Source: Microglena sp. YARC (taxonomy: Eukaryota > Chlorophyta > Chlorophyceae > Chlamydomonadales > Chlamydomonadaceae). From it: a DNA stretch of 64,000 nucleotides. The position numbers and the translations under genes were made by a program. Location of the stretch: assembly GCA_022414725.1 (NCBI GenBank), contig CM039463.1:78721435-78785434 (forward strand). The letters are read 5' to 3'. The notes under the pieces are model-generated. The model made no database searches and was not told the origin of the DNA. It saw nothing but the letters and a program-made list of their open reading frames with translations. Below, one piece after another: positions 32,963 to 50,839 of this stretch (position 1 is its first letter; every line of letters starts with the position of its first letter).

Positions 32963-33505
32963 GATTTTGATTTTGATTTGGTACTCGTCACCGCAGTTAG
33001 AGGCAGTTCAGAACTAGTCGTTGTGTTGTGTTGTTACAGTCCAGGGGTTAGCCAAATAGGCTTAAGGGACTTGCCCAACCGTGTTAGGAAGGGCTTGAAA
33101 AAGAGTTCAAAGCTGTAACAAAAATCAGCTCGGTAGGGGTGCTCAAAAGTATCCAGCCACACAATCATAAGTAACTGAACTACAATTGTATGGGCTTGGA
33201 CTGCTCCCATCTCCTAGTCACTTAGACCCCACGGTAAGAGCTTCCAGGTCTGGATAGGGGAACCCTTTATCTAGCTTGGGTGGGTGGGTGCTGGCATGAA
33301 TGCGAGTGATCTGTAAACTAGGGGTCGTGTTAGTCTTAGGGTTTTAAATCAGCAACTTTTAAATCTCGAAAAAATACAGGATTTGTTTATTTTTTCTTGG
33401 CCACTGTGTTTTCATATTAGGTGGGGCTAACTTGTTCTCTCATGTGTTGCTCAATCGTGCCTGACCACTTCCTGGTTGGTGTCATTGTGTGTGACCAGTC
33501 ACGAA

Positions 33506-33571
<66 letters not shown>

Positions 33572-33956
33572 GGTGCTGTAACATCTGCAGGGCCAAGCTC
33601 TTCAAATGTGTGGGCCTCGGACCATAAAGGCCTTCCATAGCAAAAGACTATGGAACTGAAGGGGTGGGTAAAACGAATCTTACATTACGTATACCGCTCT
33701 ACGTCCAATCTGTTGAAGGCGTTGTGTTATGTTGTTACAGTCCAGGGGGTAGCCAAATAGGATGTGTGTGCAGTTTTTAACAGCGCGGCCAGGTAAGGGC
33801 TCGACATACCACGCCAATGAGCCGATCCCATATATACCGGTATATGTATATGTGTACATATTGAAATTGAAATTGTTACATCCGAGTAATCTGCCACTCT
33901 CAGGACGTGAAGTTAAGGACACGGAGTCACAGGAATGTGTCAAAGCAACAAGTTCT
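32963..33956. other. 3' flank of the S4 gene
   Basis: No gene seen. Holds a (GA)n microsatellite at 33521-33566, and two copies of a phrase with GTTGTTACAGTCCAGGGG (33030 and 33730). Confidence 0.5.
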
Positions 33957-34163
33957 ATGCAGCGTCGCCAGCGACGCGGAAAATTGGCGGAGTGTGTTGG
34001 CAACGGAACGAAAGGTGGCAACGATGGACCTGACCAAAGCGAGTTAGTTACGCGACCGTTGGCTGAAGTGTCGGGCGGGCAAGAAATTTTTCGGTCGGTC
34101 AAACGGACAAATGGGTAACCCTGGGGGCTCCCGCCCCCTTGAGGAGGGGGCTCTGCCAAAAAC
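33957..34163 (+). repeat. GCAGCGTCGC dispersed family, copy 2
   Basis: TATGCAGCGTCGCCAGCGAC to the GGGGGCTCCCGCCCCC hairpin. Same orientation as the copies at 9366, 49224 and 57229. Confidence 0.85.
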
Positions 34164-35071
34164 GACTAAGGCTGTCATCATGGTTGTTCTGCACGCTTCA
34201 TGTCTGTAAGATTTTGGAGGCTCCGTTGGGTTACATGATTGCGAAGTAATTACTATACAATTTCCATGGGTCTGGGTTCGTTGCAGAAGCAGATCTTGAA
34301 ACCGGTTGCATATCATCGTGGAGATTTTGGGGGTCCTCTGGGGACAACCCTGCCCCCATCATACTGTCCAGGGTACTACAGGAGGACCCCAGCTCTGCTG
34401 CCTGAAACGCAACCAATTGCATAGCCTGCGTCCTGTGACGCAATGGACCCCTCCTTCTGGTCAACGGACCTTGAGACCCTCCCCACATTGCTTCCTGCGA
34501 CGCAACTGACTCTTCGTCGCTGCATCTGCAACAGTGGACGCAGCGTCCTGAACAACCCGTATACCATCCCATGAGCCTGATGGGCTATCCCTATACTGCA
34601 TCAACGTGCATACCATGGTACATATCTGCAGGCAGAATAAGCACTGGGGCGCCCAACACAGCTTGTTTACAAAGCCGGGCACTGCAGCTTCCAGCCAGCT
34701 CGTATATTTTGTTGTTGGGTAGCTAGTGCACCACTGAACAAGGAAGCTGACGCAACCTAGCATCTTTTGCACGGACCAAAACCTTCTTACCGTATATAGC
34801 CAAGGTGGATGAGTGGTGGGCGGGAGGACATGGGACAAAATGCAATTGCCCCCCCCCCCCCCCCCCCCCCCACACACACACACATTCATTGTGTTGGACA
34901 GTCAGACACGCCATCAGCTGGAAATAAATACGTTACACTTCAAACTATAAGTCCATGATGTGGCAAAAAATACTGCTCTCTCACGCCAAGTCAGACGAAC
35001 CTCAACAATTACTGGCAGTGATGTGTTAATCGGCACACAATATCATAATTGCAATTGACCACAGCTCCATA
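34164..35071. other. Non-coding or weakly coding stretch
   Basis: A minus-strand frame of about 113 codons (34231-34572) has acceptor-like AG near its start but no recognisable domain, so I do not call it. A C-run of about 21 precedes (CA)n at 34850-34884. Confidence 0.35.
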
Positions 35072-35105
35072 TACAATAAGACGGCTCATGAGCCGTCTTA
35101 TTGTA
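35072..35105. repeat. Perfect 34-bp palindrome
   Basis: TACAATAAGACGGCTCA is followed immediately by its exact reverse complement. It can form a 17-bp hairpin with no loop, or a cruciform. No gene edge is known beside it. Confidence 0.95.
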
Positions 35106-36004
35106 CACGATTGCTTGAGTGAACATACATGGTCATGCATGTTTACTTAGGCAATCTCTTAATGTGTGTGTGCAGCGGAGCTGCAACACAAACATAAATG
35201 TAACACTGGCAGTACTATGTCACACTGGTACTACCAGGCAACTCAACAACTTCCAATATCTAAATAAACAGCAAGGTGGTGTTAACACGATTTGTAGACT
35301 CAAGAAAAAATACAATGTTCAAAGGCAAGTTGGTTCCATACTATGAACTGCAGCGATAGACAGTCAGACATCAGACCTAGGATTGGTAAGACCTAGGTTT
35401 ACTCAGAGGGGGCAAGTTCTTTTGGTCTACTAGGCTCCCCTTGGACTGCAACATACATACATTCAGATCTAGCAGTAAGAAGATAGCTTGAAGATGAAGC
35501 TTCCCTTGGTTGATGGGACAATCTTCACAGATCTGTGGTCTTTTAAGTGTAAGGGTCAGGTATCGAGCTATACAGTGGCTAGGCTAGGTGTTCTCAGAGA
35601 TTCACAAGCGGGTACAATTGTGTGAAGCAGGGGTAAGCCATCCTCCACACTCTTGCAGGAGCAGGAACAGAAGTATGAGTTACCAAGATTCAGGAGGAGC
35701 TGAATCGTCACTTTCTCAGCAGAAGTTTTCACAAGGTCAATAATCAACTCTCCTCTCTGAACTCGATAGGGCTAGGTCAATCCGGCTCATTTGAAGCTTA
35801 GATCTCCAGCCAGACGTGGAAAGACTGGCGATCCCAAAACCAGGCGCGGAATCTTGTTGGCAATCTTCTAGCTGCGTCTGCATGTGCTCTCAGCCTTATT
35901 GCCAATCGGGCGAAGTAACAGCCTACACCTCGCGCAGGAGGCTTGGCCATTGGTGAAACCATGATTCAGGCAAACGATTCGGTTGGCAAACTACACCTGT
36001 GGAG
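35106..36004. other. Unique sequence, no gene seen
   Basis: No recognisable coding, repeat or RNA feature over about 900 bp. Confidence 0.4.
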
Positions 36005-36442
36005 TCATGCGTCCCCAGCCTTGTCGCCAGCATCATGAGCTGAAGAGGCCACGATCATATGATGGGCGAGATTGTCCTTGCCTGACTTGCTGGGATGCTG
36101 GTGCTCGTCCTCGTACATCTTGGATAGCGCTTCTGTGCAAGCCATAGCGAGCTCCTTGCCCTCACCATCTGCGCCCTTCAACTCGCAAACCTCCTCCACC
36201 CAGGACTCAGTCACTGCGCCTCCATGCTGGGGGGGCAACTCTGTGTAGACGCGCTGGGAGGGCTGCCTGGTAGTGGGCCTCGCGAGGCGTACCAGACGGG
36301 AAGTCGTTGCGCGGGTGGAGATCGAGCCCGAGGTCAGTCGGGTAGAGTGAATCATCTTGCCGAAGGCTGGAGAGCAGAATCCGCTGAAGGTAGGAAGGTG
36401 GGTTGCAGAGATGGGCCTCGAAAATTGAGAGATTGGTACCAA
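36005..36442 (-). CDS. Hypothetical ORF or exon, weak
   Basis: A minus-strand open frame of about 145 codons ends at TAG or equivalent near 36005. The C-terminal 80 residues (VYTELPPQHGGAVTESWVEE; LAMACTEALSKMYEDEHQHP) have a plausible composition for a folded protein. No ATG with good context is seen at the left end, and no family is recognised. It may be an exon or chance. Confidence 0.25.
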   Translation of the reverse strand: MVPISQFSRPISATHLPTFSGFCSPAFGKMIHSTRLTSGSISTRATTSRLVRLARPTTRQPSQRVYTELPPQHGGAVTESWVEEVCELKGADGEGKELAMACTEALSKMYEDEHQHPSKSGKDNLAHHMIVASSAHDAGDKAGDA

Positions 36443-37426
36443 GAATATAGTCTCCTCCTTATCTCCTTGGCAGGCTTACTAGGAGTCGAGTCAGCAGAAA
36501 AACCGTCGGTTGAGGTGGTTGAGGGTTGGACTGTGCTGACAAAATCGCAGAAGAGCCCTAATCGAATCAATATACGGTATTCGTCGCCGATGTACTGCGA
36601 AGTACCGCCAGACTGTTCAGTTGTTTTCACTGCTATTGTCTTCTTCTCATTGTGACAATTCTGTTATTTGAATCAATATGCGGTATTGGCGCCTTGAGAG
36701 AGTTTGTGTCAGTTGTGAATATTTTGTTTGAAATGCGATTTGTAATGACAACCCAAGAGATGCCTCCAGATTTTGAGAAGTGGGCTAATGACAAGACGGG
36801 GGTGGACGGCTGGACGCGGAACAAGATTGTCGATTCGAGGCGGGCTGCAACAGTTCAAGAAGTCGAGGCCTCGAGGGTTCTAGTTCACTCAACGGATGGA
36901 TGGAGGTTGACCCACTTAGGCCGCTGGCTCACTGCGTGTTTGGTCCAATCCGTTTGATTCGCTTGAAGTTCAGCAGTTCAGGTGAGGGGATAATTTGGAA
37001 TTGGACAGGTCGACACTCGACAGGTCGTATTGCCTCCGACTTTTTCAGGCCCAATTTACGACAAGTCTCATAATATCTCGGGGGTGAGGGTCATCCTTGA
37101 GTGGCGTGGCGCGTGCGATCTTTTGATGCTTGATTGTTGTGGAATACCGGTACCTTGCATCGAGGATGGCTTGGAAAGGGATATGACAATGAATGGGGAA
37201 AGAGTCGATCGCAAAAACATGTAGGTGCCACTCACTTTCCAGTTTAGTTTTAGGTCCTTGGACCCGTTCACGAAGCTTCTATTAGCTACTCCTCGAAATC
37301 TTGATTGTTTGTGGTTTGGTAAGTCCCTTGAGCGAGAATTACTACCCCTGGACAGTAACATGCATATACGGTATAGCCTTGCTTGATTTGTTTATCTTTG
37401 CTTCCTTCTATCAGTTTCCGTTGTAT
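36443..37426. other. Unique sequence, no convincing gene
   Basis: Short open frames only; none supported by splice sites or family resemblance. Confidence 0.35.
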
Positions 37427-37616
37427 ATTAGTAGGATATGGACATCCTCGATTGCTCGAATCAGACGTTTTCATTTTTTTTTTACTTTTAAGTCTGAACT
37501 ACTTTTAAATCTATTTTTATAGAAACCTAGTTAAATTGAAACCTTAGATGTGAATCTGAAACTAATCAAACCCGTTATATATTAGTAGGATATGGACATC
37601 CTCGATTGCTCGAATC
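37427..37616. repeat. 40-bp direct duplication
   Basis: TATTAGTAGGATATGGACAT with CCTCGATTGCTCGAATC occurs at 37427-37466 and 37577-37616, separated by AT-rich DNA. Confidence 0.85.
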
Positions 37617-37754
37617 CCTCTCTTCCTTATCCTACAAAAAATAATGGCTCGGGCCCTGGCTCTGGCCACCCCATTTTTCAAAAAAAAAAATAACGTTTTT
37701 TTGAATCAATGGTACAATATATGTTCGGATACTATGAAAATTCAGTCAACTATT

Positions 37755-38335
37755 GTTTTTCCGTGGGTATCGCAAGTATATCTGGAAATGGAATTTGGAT
37801 ATCTAGAAATCAAGGTGTGAAGATGACGGAATTGGCTGATGAAACTAATGGAAGTCGCGGTTACAGTATCAATTCAATGTTGTTTTTCGTGGGTATCGCA
37901 CAAAAAGCTGAAGTTGAAATGCTGACCACAATTTCCAAGTTGCATTTTTCATCTGAGAACGTTTGGTCTGTCACATTGATTTAAATACTTGGATTTTCGT
38001 GGGTATCGCACGGATATCCGGTGCACCAAAAAGCTGGTTCAGTTTTCCAACATTGAATGGATTAATCTAGTTTTTACGTACAATCAGTCATCTGCTCGAG
38101 TCCTCATACACAGCAGGATTACTAAGTTTACTCAGGTTACGATTGAATTCCCGTGGGTATCGCAAAGGAATGCAGAGTACCTCTGGAATGGTGAAACAGT
38201 TTTTGAAGTCTTGATCCTAATAATCAGTCACCTGCCTACAGTACAGTAATCAATTTAGTAATATAATGTATGGTCATAAAGGAACAACTGAATACGTTGA
38301 CGTAATTATTGGTTTTTGTGGGTATCGCACAAGTA
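37755..38335 (+). repeat. Five spaced copies of a CGTGGGTATCGCA motif
   Basis: The motif (T/C)(C/T)(C/T)GTGGGTATCGCA recurs near 37760, 37889, 37996, 38152 and 38315, with 107-165 bp of otherwise diverged AT-rich sequence between. It also appears inverted near 52420. This is not a CRISPR: spacing is irregular and the repeat is too short. Confidence 0.7.
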
Positions 38336-38571
38336 ACCTGAGTTAGAAGTATGTACTACAATACATATGTCTCATGTTGTGCATTGCGCAACAGTAAATT
38401 GTGCACAATCTCAGTTAGGCAATTGGAGGTCGTAGACATCCAAGGGACAAGCAATTGGACATCCAAGTTAGTCTGTAAGGCATTCAGCACGTAACGCATC
38501 AAGTACAAGTGGTAGTGCATATGATTTGCAATGACACAGGCTTGATACATTCTGAATGCTTGTTGGAGGTT

Positions 38572-39061
38572 CTACATAGGATGGGTAGTAACGCGGCCAC
38601 GAGAAGCATCACTATTCATGTCTAACCTGAGTTCATCCGATGCTTTCTCTCTAGATGCTGTGACAGAAGGTGGAGTTGGTAGTGGCATGTCTGGGTCATC
38701 ATATATCAATTTTGCAGGTTGGAGTGCATGTTTGAGCCTTGCGAAGCGTTCAGCACGGAATTCAGTTGCGCGCACACCTAGACCAGGCGTGACAGGATTC
38801 TCGTCAACTGCCTCCTGGTTGAGGGTGCCCTCGGAGTCGATATCCAGGATGTTGGCACCGGCAGTGTTGTCATTACCCTCAGAGTCGTCTCGCTCCAGGT
38901 CTTGGTAGCGTTGAATGTTGTCGTCGTCGTCATCTTGCAGTGCATCAGCATCGTGGAAGTAGCGTGCAGTGTTCATGAAAGCCTTGTGAGATGACTTGTA
39001 GGCATAAGTCTTGTCATCATCGCTGTACATGATGGTGCGCAAAATTTCGTCACTGCAGGAC
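38572..39061 (-). CDS. Hypothetical terminal exon, acidic protein
   Basis: An acceptor-like ATTCATGCAG (CAG at 39062-39064) opens a frame that ends in TAG at 38572-38574. An ATG start at 39030 is also possible (about 153 residues). The product is acidic and low complexity in the middle (FHDADALQDDDDDNIQRY; LERDDSEGNDN) and ends with a Pro/Ser-rich tail. No domain is recognised. Composition and an unbroken frame favour real coding, but nothing else supports it. Confidence 0.35.
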
Positions 39062-39950
39062 CTGCATGAATGATGAGGTTGGATACATGTAAATAAATTA
39101 CAATTTGTACATCCTGATTGACATTCCGAGAAATTTTCGCCACCAGCGAAGACAGCCCTGATAGTCAGTATCTCAAATCCAATAATGTATCGCAACAACG
39201 AAGGCTGGTCTCAGGCATTTATAAAAGAGGTCATGACTAAAATGATGAATCACGAATGAGTACAAGTTGTTCAGGCTATACATGCTCTGAGTGTGTGATG
39301 ACTCTCCAGATTGCACTGAATTGGGACTCGCTCATACCCCTGCCTTGGCCCGTGTTTGCCCATGCAGATGAGGGAAAGCTGCTGGTCATATGCATACAAA
39401 TAACACCCCATGTGCATACCATCTTGACAAATTGATCCTTGAACCAAATAAAAACCCTAGATGCTCATCCCATCAACCAAACATTAGGTATGTCCCAATT
39501 CCAAGCAATTCCAAAGGAATCCACGCAATTTCAACAACTGCACAGGGTGAAGTATCCTGGTACCTCAGTCAAGATCGGAGTGGCCACATTCCTTGTGCCG
39601 GGTACTACTCCTGCGCGGTGGTTTCGCTGGGATTGGCGGCGAATCTCCACTCCACAAATTGAAGTCCTGCCCCCTGGTGTCATGGACAGCGCCACACCTG
39701 CAGTGCCACGGATGATCGAGTTGGGGCTGGATTTCAAGAATCGGAACAGGAATTGACCGCATCGAGATGGCGATCAACCATCGGAGGATGCAACCAAGAG
39801 CACCGGCGAATCATCAAACATGTCCGGAGCAGGGATGTAAGTCGCAAGAGTCACCCACCTCTTGCCTCGGTCTCGACGGTGACAGGCTGAAGACTGAGGC
39901 TACTGCTGGACATGCTGAAGGCGCTGCATTCTTGAGCAATTTAGGCCTCA
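39062..39950. other. Unique sequence, no gene seen
   Basis: No supported gene or RNA feature. Confidence 0.35.
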
Positions 39951-40118
39951 TCACCCCCCCCGGCATAGCCATTTTGTAGGTAGAAGCGGCGGATTGGAAG
40001 TTGTATCGCAAAGTTCTCCAGAATTCTCCAGAATTTCACCCATAGTGACCGCGTAGAAGGTCTCCGTGCTAGTCCAGACGAAGCCCGCGAGGAGAATGAA
40101 GGCGAAGAGCTTGATCAT
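39951..40118 (-). CDS. Small ORF with a signal-peptide-like N-terminus
   Basis: ATG at 40118, stop TGA at 39951-39953, 55 codons. It begins MIKLFAFILLAGFVWTST, a basic residue followed by a hydrophobic core and TFYA, a plausible signal peptide. A donor-like ATGG/GTGAAA after codon 26 suggests it may instead be the first exon of a longer secreted protein. No relatives recognised. Confidence 0.3.
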   Translation of the reverse strand: MIKLFAFILLAGFVWTSTETFYAVTMGEILENSGELCDTTSNPPLLPTKWLCRGG

Positions 40119-42029
40119 GACAAGGGATCACGAATGGGGTCAGGGGACCTACGGAGAGGATGCGAGGGAGTGGTGTCGACAAACGCGAAATGGCTGATAC
40201 TTTACGGGTAGATCTGGGTAGATATGACAGTTATGGTGACAGTTTGAAGACGAATGGCAGCATATGTTTTTCTTCGACCCCACTTCGACTTCATGCCACC
40301 GACAGCTATGGCCGACACAGGCGATGAAGGGCGCAGCAGACCCAGCTATGGCCGACACAGGCTGAAGGGCCCAGCAGTCCGAGCATGCTGGAGTGGGTAC
40401 GCGTATAACCACAATATATAACTACGAGCATCGCCAGGCACGAGAACTCCAGCCTGGCTGGCTGGCACCATCAATCATTCAAACCAAAATTAGAGCATGG
40501 TAAATTTCGCCTCACAGCAATACAAATATAAACATATAATTTGCTCGCAACCAGAACGAAATATTTACAAAATCGAGGAATCGAGGATTACCAAATGTTT
40601 GCGTCTGTTTTTAGGAGGATGTATAGTACTGCATGTAGGGATTCTGTCTGTTTTTATCTTGTCTGCTTTTATCCTTCTTGCGTGTTACAAATACCATTTA
40701 TGAAGTTGTCAGGTCGTTTTAGATGTTATAAAAAAACTGGAGATTTTGTTACACCCCTAATTATAGCCTAGGAATTAAATCCCAACCTAGGAAGTAGGAA
40801 CAGTAGCCTAGGATCAATTGCTAGAAAAAAGCCATAGCAGAATACAGTATAGGAAGAAACATTGGCTAGAAAACAGTAGGTAACAGAGGTAGAAAAAGCC
40901 AGAAACTTTAGGTAGAATAAGCCAGAAACTTCCTGTTCGCCTTAGACTCTTAGAGCCGAGGAACGGGAGCCTAGAAAAAGGTAGCAAAACCGGCAAATCG
41001 TATTTCATGTCTACTCCGTGCTGTCTAGGCTACCTCACAGCTTGAGTCTCAAAGGCAAGTCCAAGGGGTCGGCCCAAGGGTTAGTAGGTTGAACTGAGCA
41101 AAGACAGGCGGGCAGGCAGTTCGCAGAACTTAGGCAAGGGCAACCATTGAGCCATGTCGCAATCGGAAAGGGGAGGCGAGTCGAAGGTCGAAAGACGGGG
41201 GAACTAGAGAAGGAGGCACCAGATTGGGCTTCCAGAAATTTGGCGTTAATGCCCTCCAATCATTCAGCGCTTGCATTAGTGCACTACTGCTTCCGGAATA
41301 ACAGCCGCTTCCGTGTTTTGCGATGTGCGCTGTCAGCAAGACGAACGTTATTGTTTTACCCAGCTTCGCAACTTGTCGGACAGGTTTAGGGCTTGTTTTA
41401 CAAGTGCTGTGCAGGGATGCATGCATTCGGTAGTGCATGCAAAGTCCAGATAAGGCATTTATTCGTTTTACCATGCCATTTAATTCCTGTGTGTGTCAAT
41501 CAGTATATTTGCAGTTTGCCCTTTTGTAGTAGTGCAGACTTACTTACCCCCTGATTTTGGTGTAGACACCACACATGATTCACCTAAGGTGGCCGGCCCA
41601 TGAGCAGGTGGCATGGGTCGAACGTCTTAGTCATCGCCGAACCCTTAGAAATACTCAGCAGCAGATGCAGTGAGGACTCAGCTTCTTCTAGAAGATTAAC
41701 AAAACAGATACGGGAAATGATTGCAACACGGATTGGATCAGAAATTACATTCCCCACCAGGTACTTCATTTGTCTTGGGTGCCCTAACCTAGAGTTCTAT
41801 GACAATTTTCACACACACTGTACACCTCATGCCAGTGCCAGTATGGGAGGTAGCTAAATCAAACTTACAAGCAAGTTTTTTGTACACCATCCACATATTG
41901 GCTTGTGGCATCATATATACAGACCAATGTTCCAGGATGCAATCTATTTGATGGGTCAAGTCATCAGCAGCCCACTCATTTCAGACTTCTCTCTCAACCT
42001 AATCTCTCAACATAAAAAACCAGGATCCG
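40119..42029. other. Unique sequence, no gene seen
   Basis: Contains a 33-bp near-direct repeat (AGCTATGGCCGACACAGGC at about 40304 and 40344). Open frames here lack support. Confidence 0.4.
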
Positions 42030-42118
42030 CTGTGTCTGAGGAGTATCCCTACGGGTGCGCTTTCGTGTCTGCGGTTGCTGCCAATCGCCATGGTAGCTTT
42101 GTCCAGGCAAAGTAGCAG
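42030..42118 (+). mobile_element. SINE tail fragment
   Basis: CGCCATGGTAGCTTTGTCCAG and AAGTAGCAG match the tails at 5081-5280 and 49465-49635. No tRNA-like head precedes it, so it is a truncated copy. Confidence 0.55.
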
Positions 42119-42296
42119 GCCAAGTCCCCATGAATATAAGACGGCAGCTACACATCTAATACGACAGCATGTCTACTTGTTCAGGGTTGTACTGCGTTGG
42201 ACCGAATACAGTGCAGTACACTGTTCAGTGCAGTACACTTGTGTCCGTTTTTTACAGAACGAACGTTGCACAATTCTGTTTAGTCCGTAGAACTAC

Positions 42297-48070
<5,774 letters not shown>

Positions 48071-49223
48071 TGTTCTTTACTGCTGATGAGATAAGATGAA
48101 TGAGATGCGCAGAAGAACTCTCGATTGTAACAAATTCAACTCGACGCTATATTAGATTGATCAAGGGCGGGCAATCGTCATTCAGATATCCACCATCCCA
48201 CGAATATCCATCAAGGCAGTACAGTCTTGTACGTGTGGCCACGACCCCATCACGATTTCGGACCACGGATCAAGAGAAGCCGAGCGAAGTTGGGTCGACT
48301 TGGGTCTAGTAGGGTCGAGTCTAATGCGCTGATGCTGACCAGAGGGATGCTGACGTTGGCAGGACGCGTGGCCGCGCGTGGCTGTGCGCCAGTCATGTGC
48401 CTAGTGGCAGTTGCCCGCGGCGTGGTATTGCGAGGCCATGCATCCATGCACTACAAACGGAAATTGCGCGTTGGCTGGACTTAATCGCCCCCCTTTCCAT
48501 CCTCGCGTAATCTGCAAACCATGTTGCTTTCCTGGTCATGCATGCATGCATGCATGACCAACTGGTAAATCGACCCCTCTCCTTTTTTGAATCCATCGGT
48601 CTCTATCACGAGTCTTCTTCGGTCTGTTCCTTTCCACGCCACTGCGCCCTCTTTTCCTTTCCTTCCATTCCCTTTCCTTTCGTCTCCTTTCTCGAATGCA
48701 TATCTTCATTACCCGTATTCGTACATCTAATGCACCTCCTCTGCTTCGTACAGGGAGGATTGAAACCATCCATTTCAGCAAAAGCAAGCAACCTGACCAT
48801 CCTGGGCTTAGGAAATGATAGCTCCTATTATATGGTGACATCTCGATATCACAACTTTGCATGGGCAATAGCACAAGTGGATGCATGTCTCCATTTGTTC
48901 TGGGCTAATGAACATGAAGTTGGTTACATGGCTCGCTGTCCTCGGAAGTATCATAAATAATTACTATCAATTCATTCTTATCATAATAGACTTGAACTGA
49001 TACATACACACATTCACAGATAATGCTTGCATGATACAAATGTTGGTGTGGGGCGACGAAACTGAGTGCTGTATCAGGGCTTTTCTTTTCAACTTTTCAT
49101 AACAGCTTCTAGGCAGCTCCTTGGGCCAGTAGAAGAGGAAGAAAAGGAAAAAACAATACTGTGTTACACTTTTGTCTGAGCCAGCATGCTGAGTAACTAA
49201 CAAATGACAAGATAAACAATTCC
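48071..49223. other. ftsH upstream region, no gene seen
   Basis: Should contain the ftsH promoter; no clear TATA element. A CATG repeat at 48538-48560 forms a palindrome. A fragment of TIR family 3 (CAGCTTCTAGGCAGCTCC) lies at about 49108. Confidence 0.4.
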
Positions 49224-49436
49224 TATGCAGCGTCGCAAGCGACGCGGAAAATTGGCGCAGTGTGATGGCAACGATGGAGCTGACCGAAGCAAGTTAGTTA
49301 TGAGACAGTTGGCTTACGTTTCAGGCCTCATCTTTCCGGTCAGTCAGTTGGTCGGACGGTCGGAAGCACAAACGGACAACGGGTTAATCTGGGGGCTCTG
49401 GCCCCCAGGAGGGGGGGCTCTGTCAAAATGTTTTAA
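49224..49436 (+). repeat. GCAGCGTCGC dispersed family, copy 3
   Basis: TATGCAGCGTCGCAAGCGAC through to a GGGGGCTCTGGCCCCC hairpin. It immediately precedes a SINE. Confidence 0.85.
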
Positions 49437-49464
49437 AATAGTATGGATACAGACATCCCGTTTC

Positions 49465-49635
49465 GACGAATTGCTCAGTGGTAGAGCTTGTTGAAACAAG
49501 CAGGTGCGGGGTTCAAATCCCTCCGGATGCTCTTTAGTGTACGCAGTCGCAGTCATCCGCCATGGCAGCACTGCCTAGGTAAAGTAGCAGCCCATTCTCT
49601 ACCGCCATAAGCCCCACAAGGCGTGCTCATTACTT
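49465..49635 (+). mobile_element. tRNA-derived SINE, diverged copy
   Basis: A box TGCTCAGTGGTAGAGC and B box GGTTCAAATCC with CGGATGC, but the matching 5' acceptor strand is displaced, so it is not a tRNA gene. The tail (CGCCATGGCAGCACTGCC; AAGTAGCAG; AGGCGTGCTCATTAC) is related to the tail of the SINE at 5081-5280, although the heads differ. Confidence 0.7.
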
Positions 49636-49759
49636 TGGATGCTGACATTCAAGTACTATGGATGCATACATTTAAGCTAACCAACGCAAGTGTGGTTGGA
49701 GTTTCCCCCCAATCCTGTCATTAATCAAACAGGTCGGAGGGTATCACTTGGTACGCTGT

Positions 49760-50035
49760 CCATGCTCGGTTGCTAGGTTTCTCTGGTTGTTACTTACATA
49801 AACACTGCAGCCTTTTGCCAGGCTGTTCATGCTTGGTTGCTAGGCTTCTCTGGTTGTTACATACATAAACACTGCAGCCTTTTGCAAGGCTGTTCATGCT
49901 TGGTTGCTAGGCTTCTCTGGTTGTTACATACATAAACACTGCAGCCTTTTGCAAGGCTGTTCATGCTTGGTTGCTAGGCTTCTCTGGTTGTTACATACAT
50001 AAACACTGCAGCCTGTTAGCAAGGCTTTTCATGCT
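49760..50035 (+). repeat. 67-bp tandem repeat, about 4 copies
   Basis: GCTTGGTTGCTAGGCTTCTC recurs at 49831, 49898 and 49965, with a variant first copy. Copies are near identical. Confidence 0.92.
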
Positions 50036-50690
50036 TGTTATTGCTACTCAATCTGGGGCACGCTTTGACATCTAGAATGTACTCAAAATAAAAATTGCTT
50101 CAGGTGACAATGGCCTGACGATGGCAATGTATTGCGTGTAGGAATGCATGTCTAAAAATGAACAACTTTGATGGAGACAATTACCAACAAAGAAGCACCG
50201 ACTAGCTAATTATTATTTGTATTCACTATTTATTAATTAATAAAGATAAAAAGTAGTTTAGCTATAATTAGTTTAGATTTGAGTATTTACCCAGGGTCCC
50301 CTGAGTTCTTGTGGACCCAAGTCCCCTGTTTTACCACACCATGGGGAAAGGACACAATTCCAATTTTCTCGCATTCCCAGAGAGAATAATGCTCCCCACT
50401 TGAAAATACAACTTAGATCACTGGTTACTAACATGTCCAACCATTGATAATATCTTCAGCACCAAGCAGCTGCATCTTGAGACTTGAGCAAACCCTAATT
50501 GAATAATGCTCCCCACTTGAAAATACAACTTGGATCACTGGCTACTAACATATCCAACTAGTTAGCTCCGGCTTTTTCGGTGGTGTCCTTAATTTCACTT
50601 CCAGTGAGTGACTGCATTACACGGATGCAACAATTTTAATTTCAATTTCAATATCCAACCAATGTTCATCTTTTCGGCACCAAGCAGCTG
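50036..50690. other. Non-coding, one direct duplication
   Basis: AATAATGCTCCCCACTTGAA and the following 35 bases occur at about 50386 and 50503. No gene seen. Confidence 0.45.
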
Positions 50691-50839
50691 TATGCAAGCC
50701 CTAATAGAAGTGCTGAAGGCTTTTGATGTTGGATTCCAGGTGATTTAGGTTGCTTTAGGTTTGGCTGACTAGAAAACCAGTCGTCCAGCAACAAGACTCC
50801 ACAGCCATGGGAGCTACATTGAAGATTCAGTGAGTAGCA

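Noticed and set aside
37755..38335. CRISPR array
   Set aside because: The repeat is too short and the spacing irregular; eukaryotic nuclear DNA.
49465..49535. Functional tRNA gene
   Set aside because: The 5' acceptor half is displaced by extra bases before the D arm, and it continues into a SINE-type tail.
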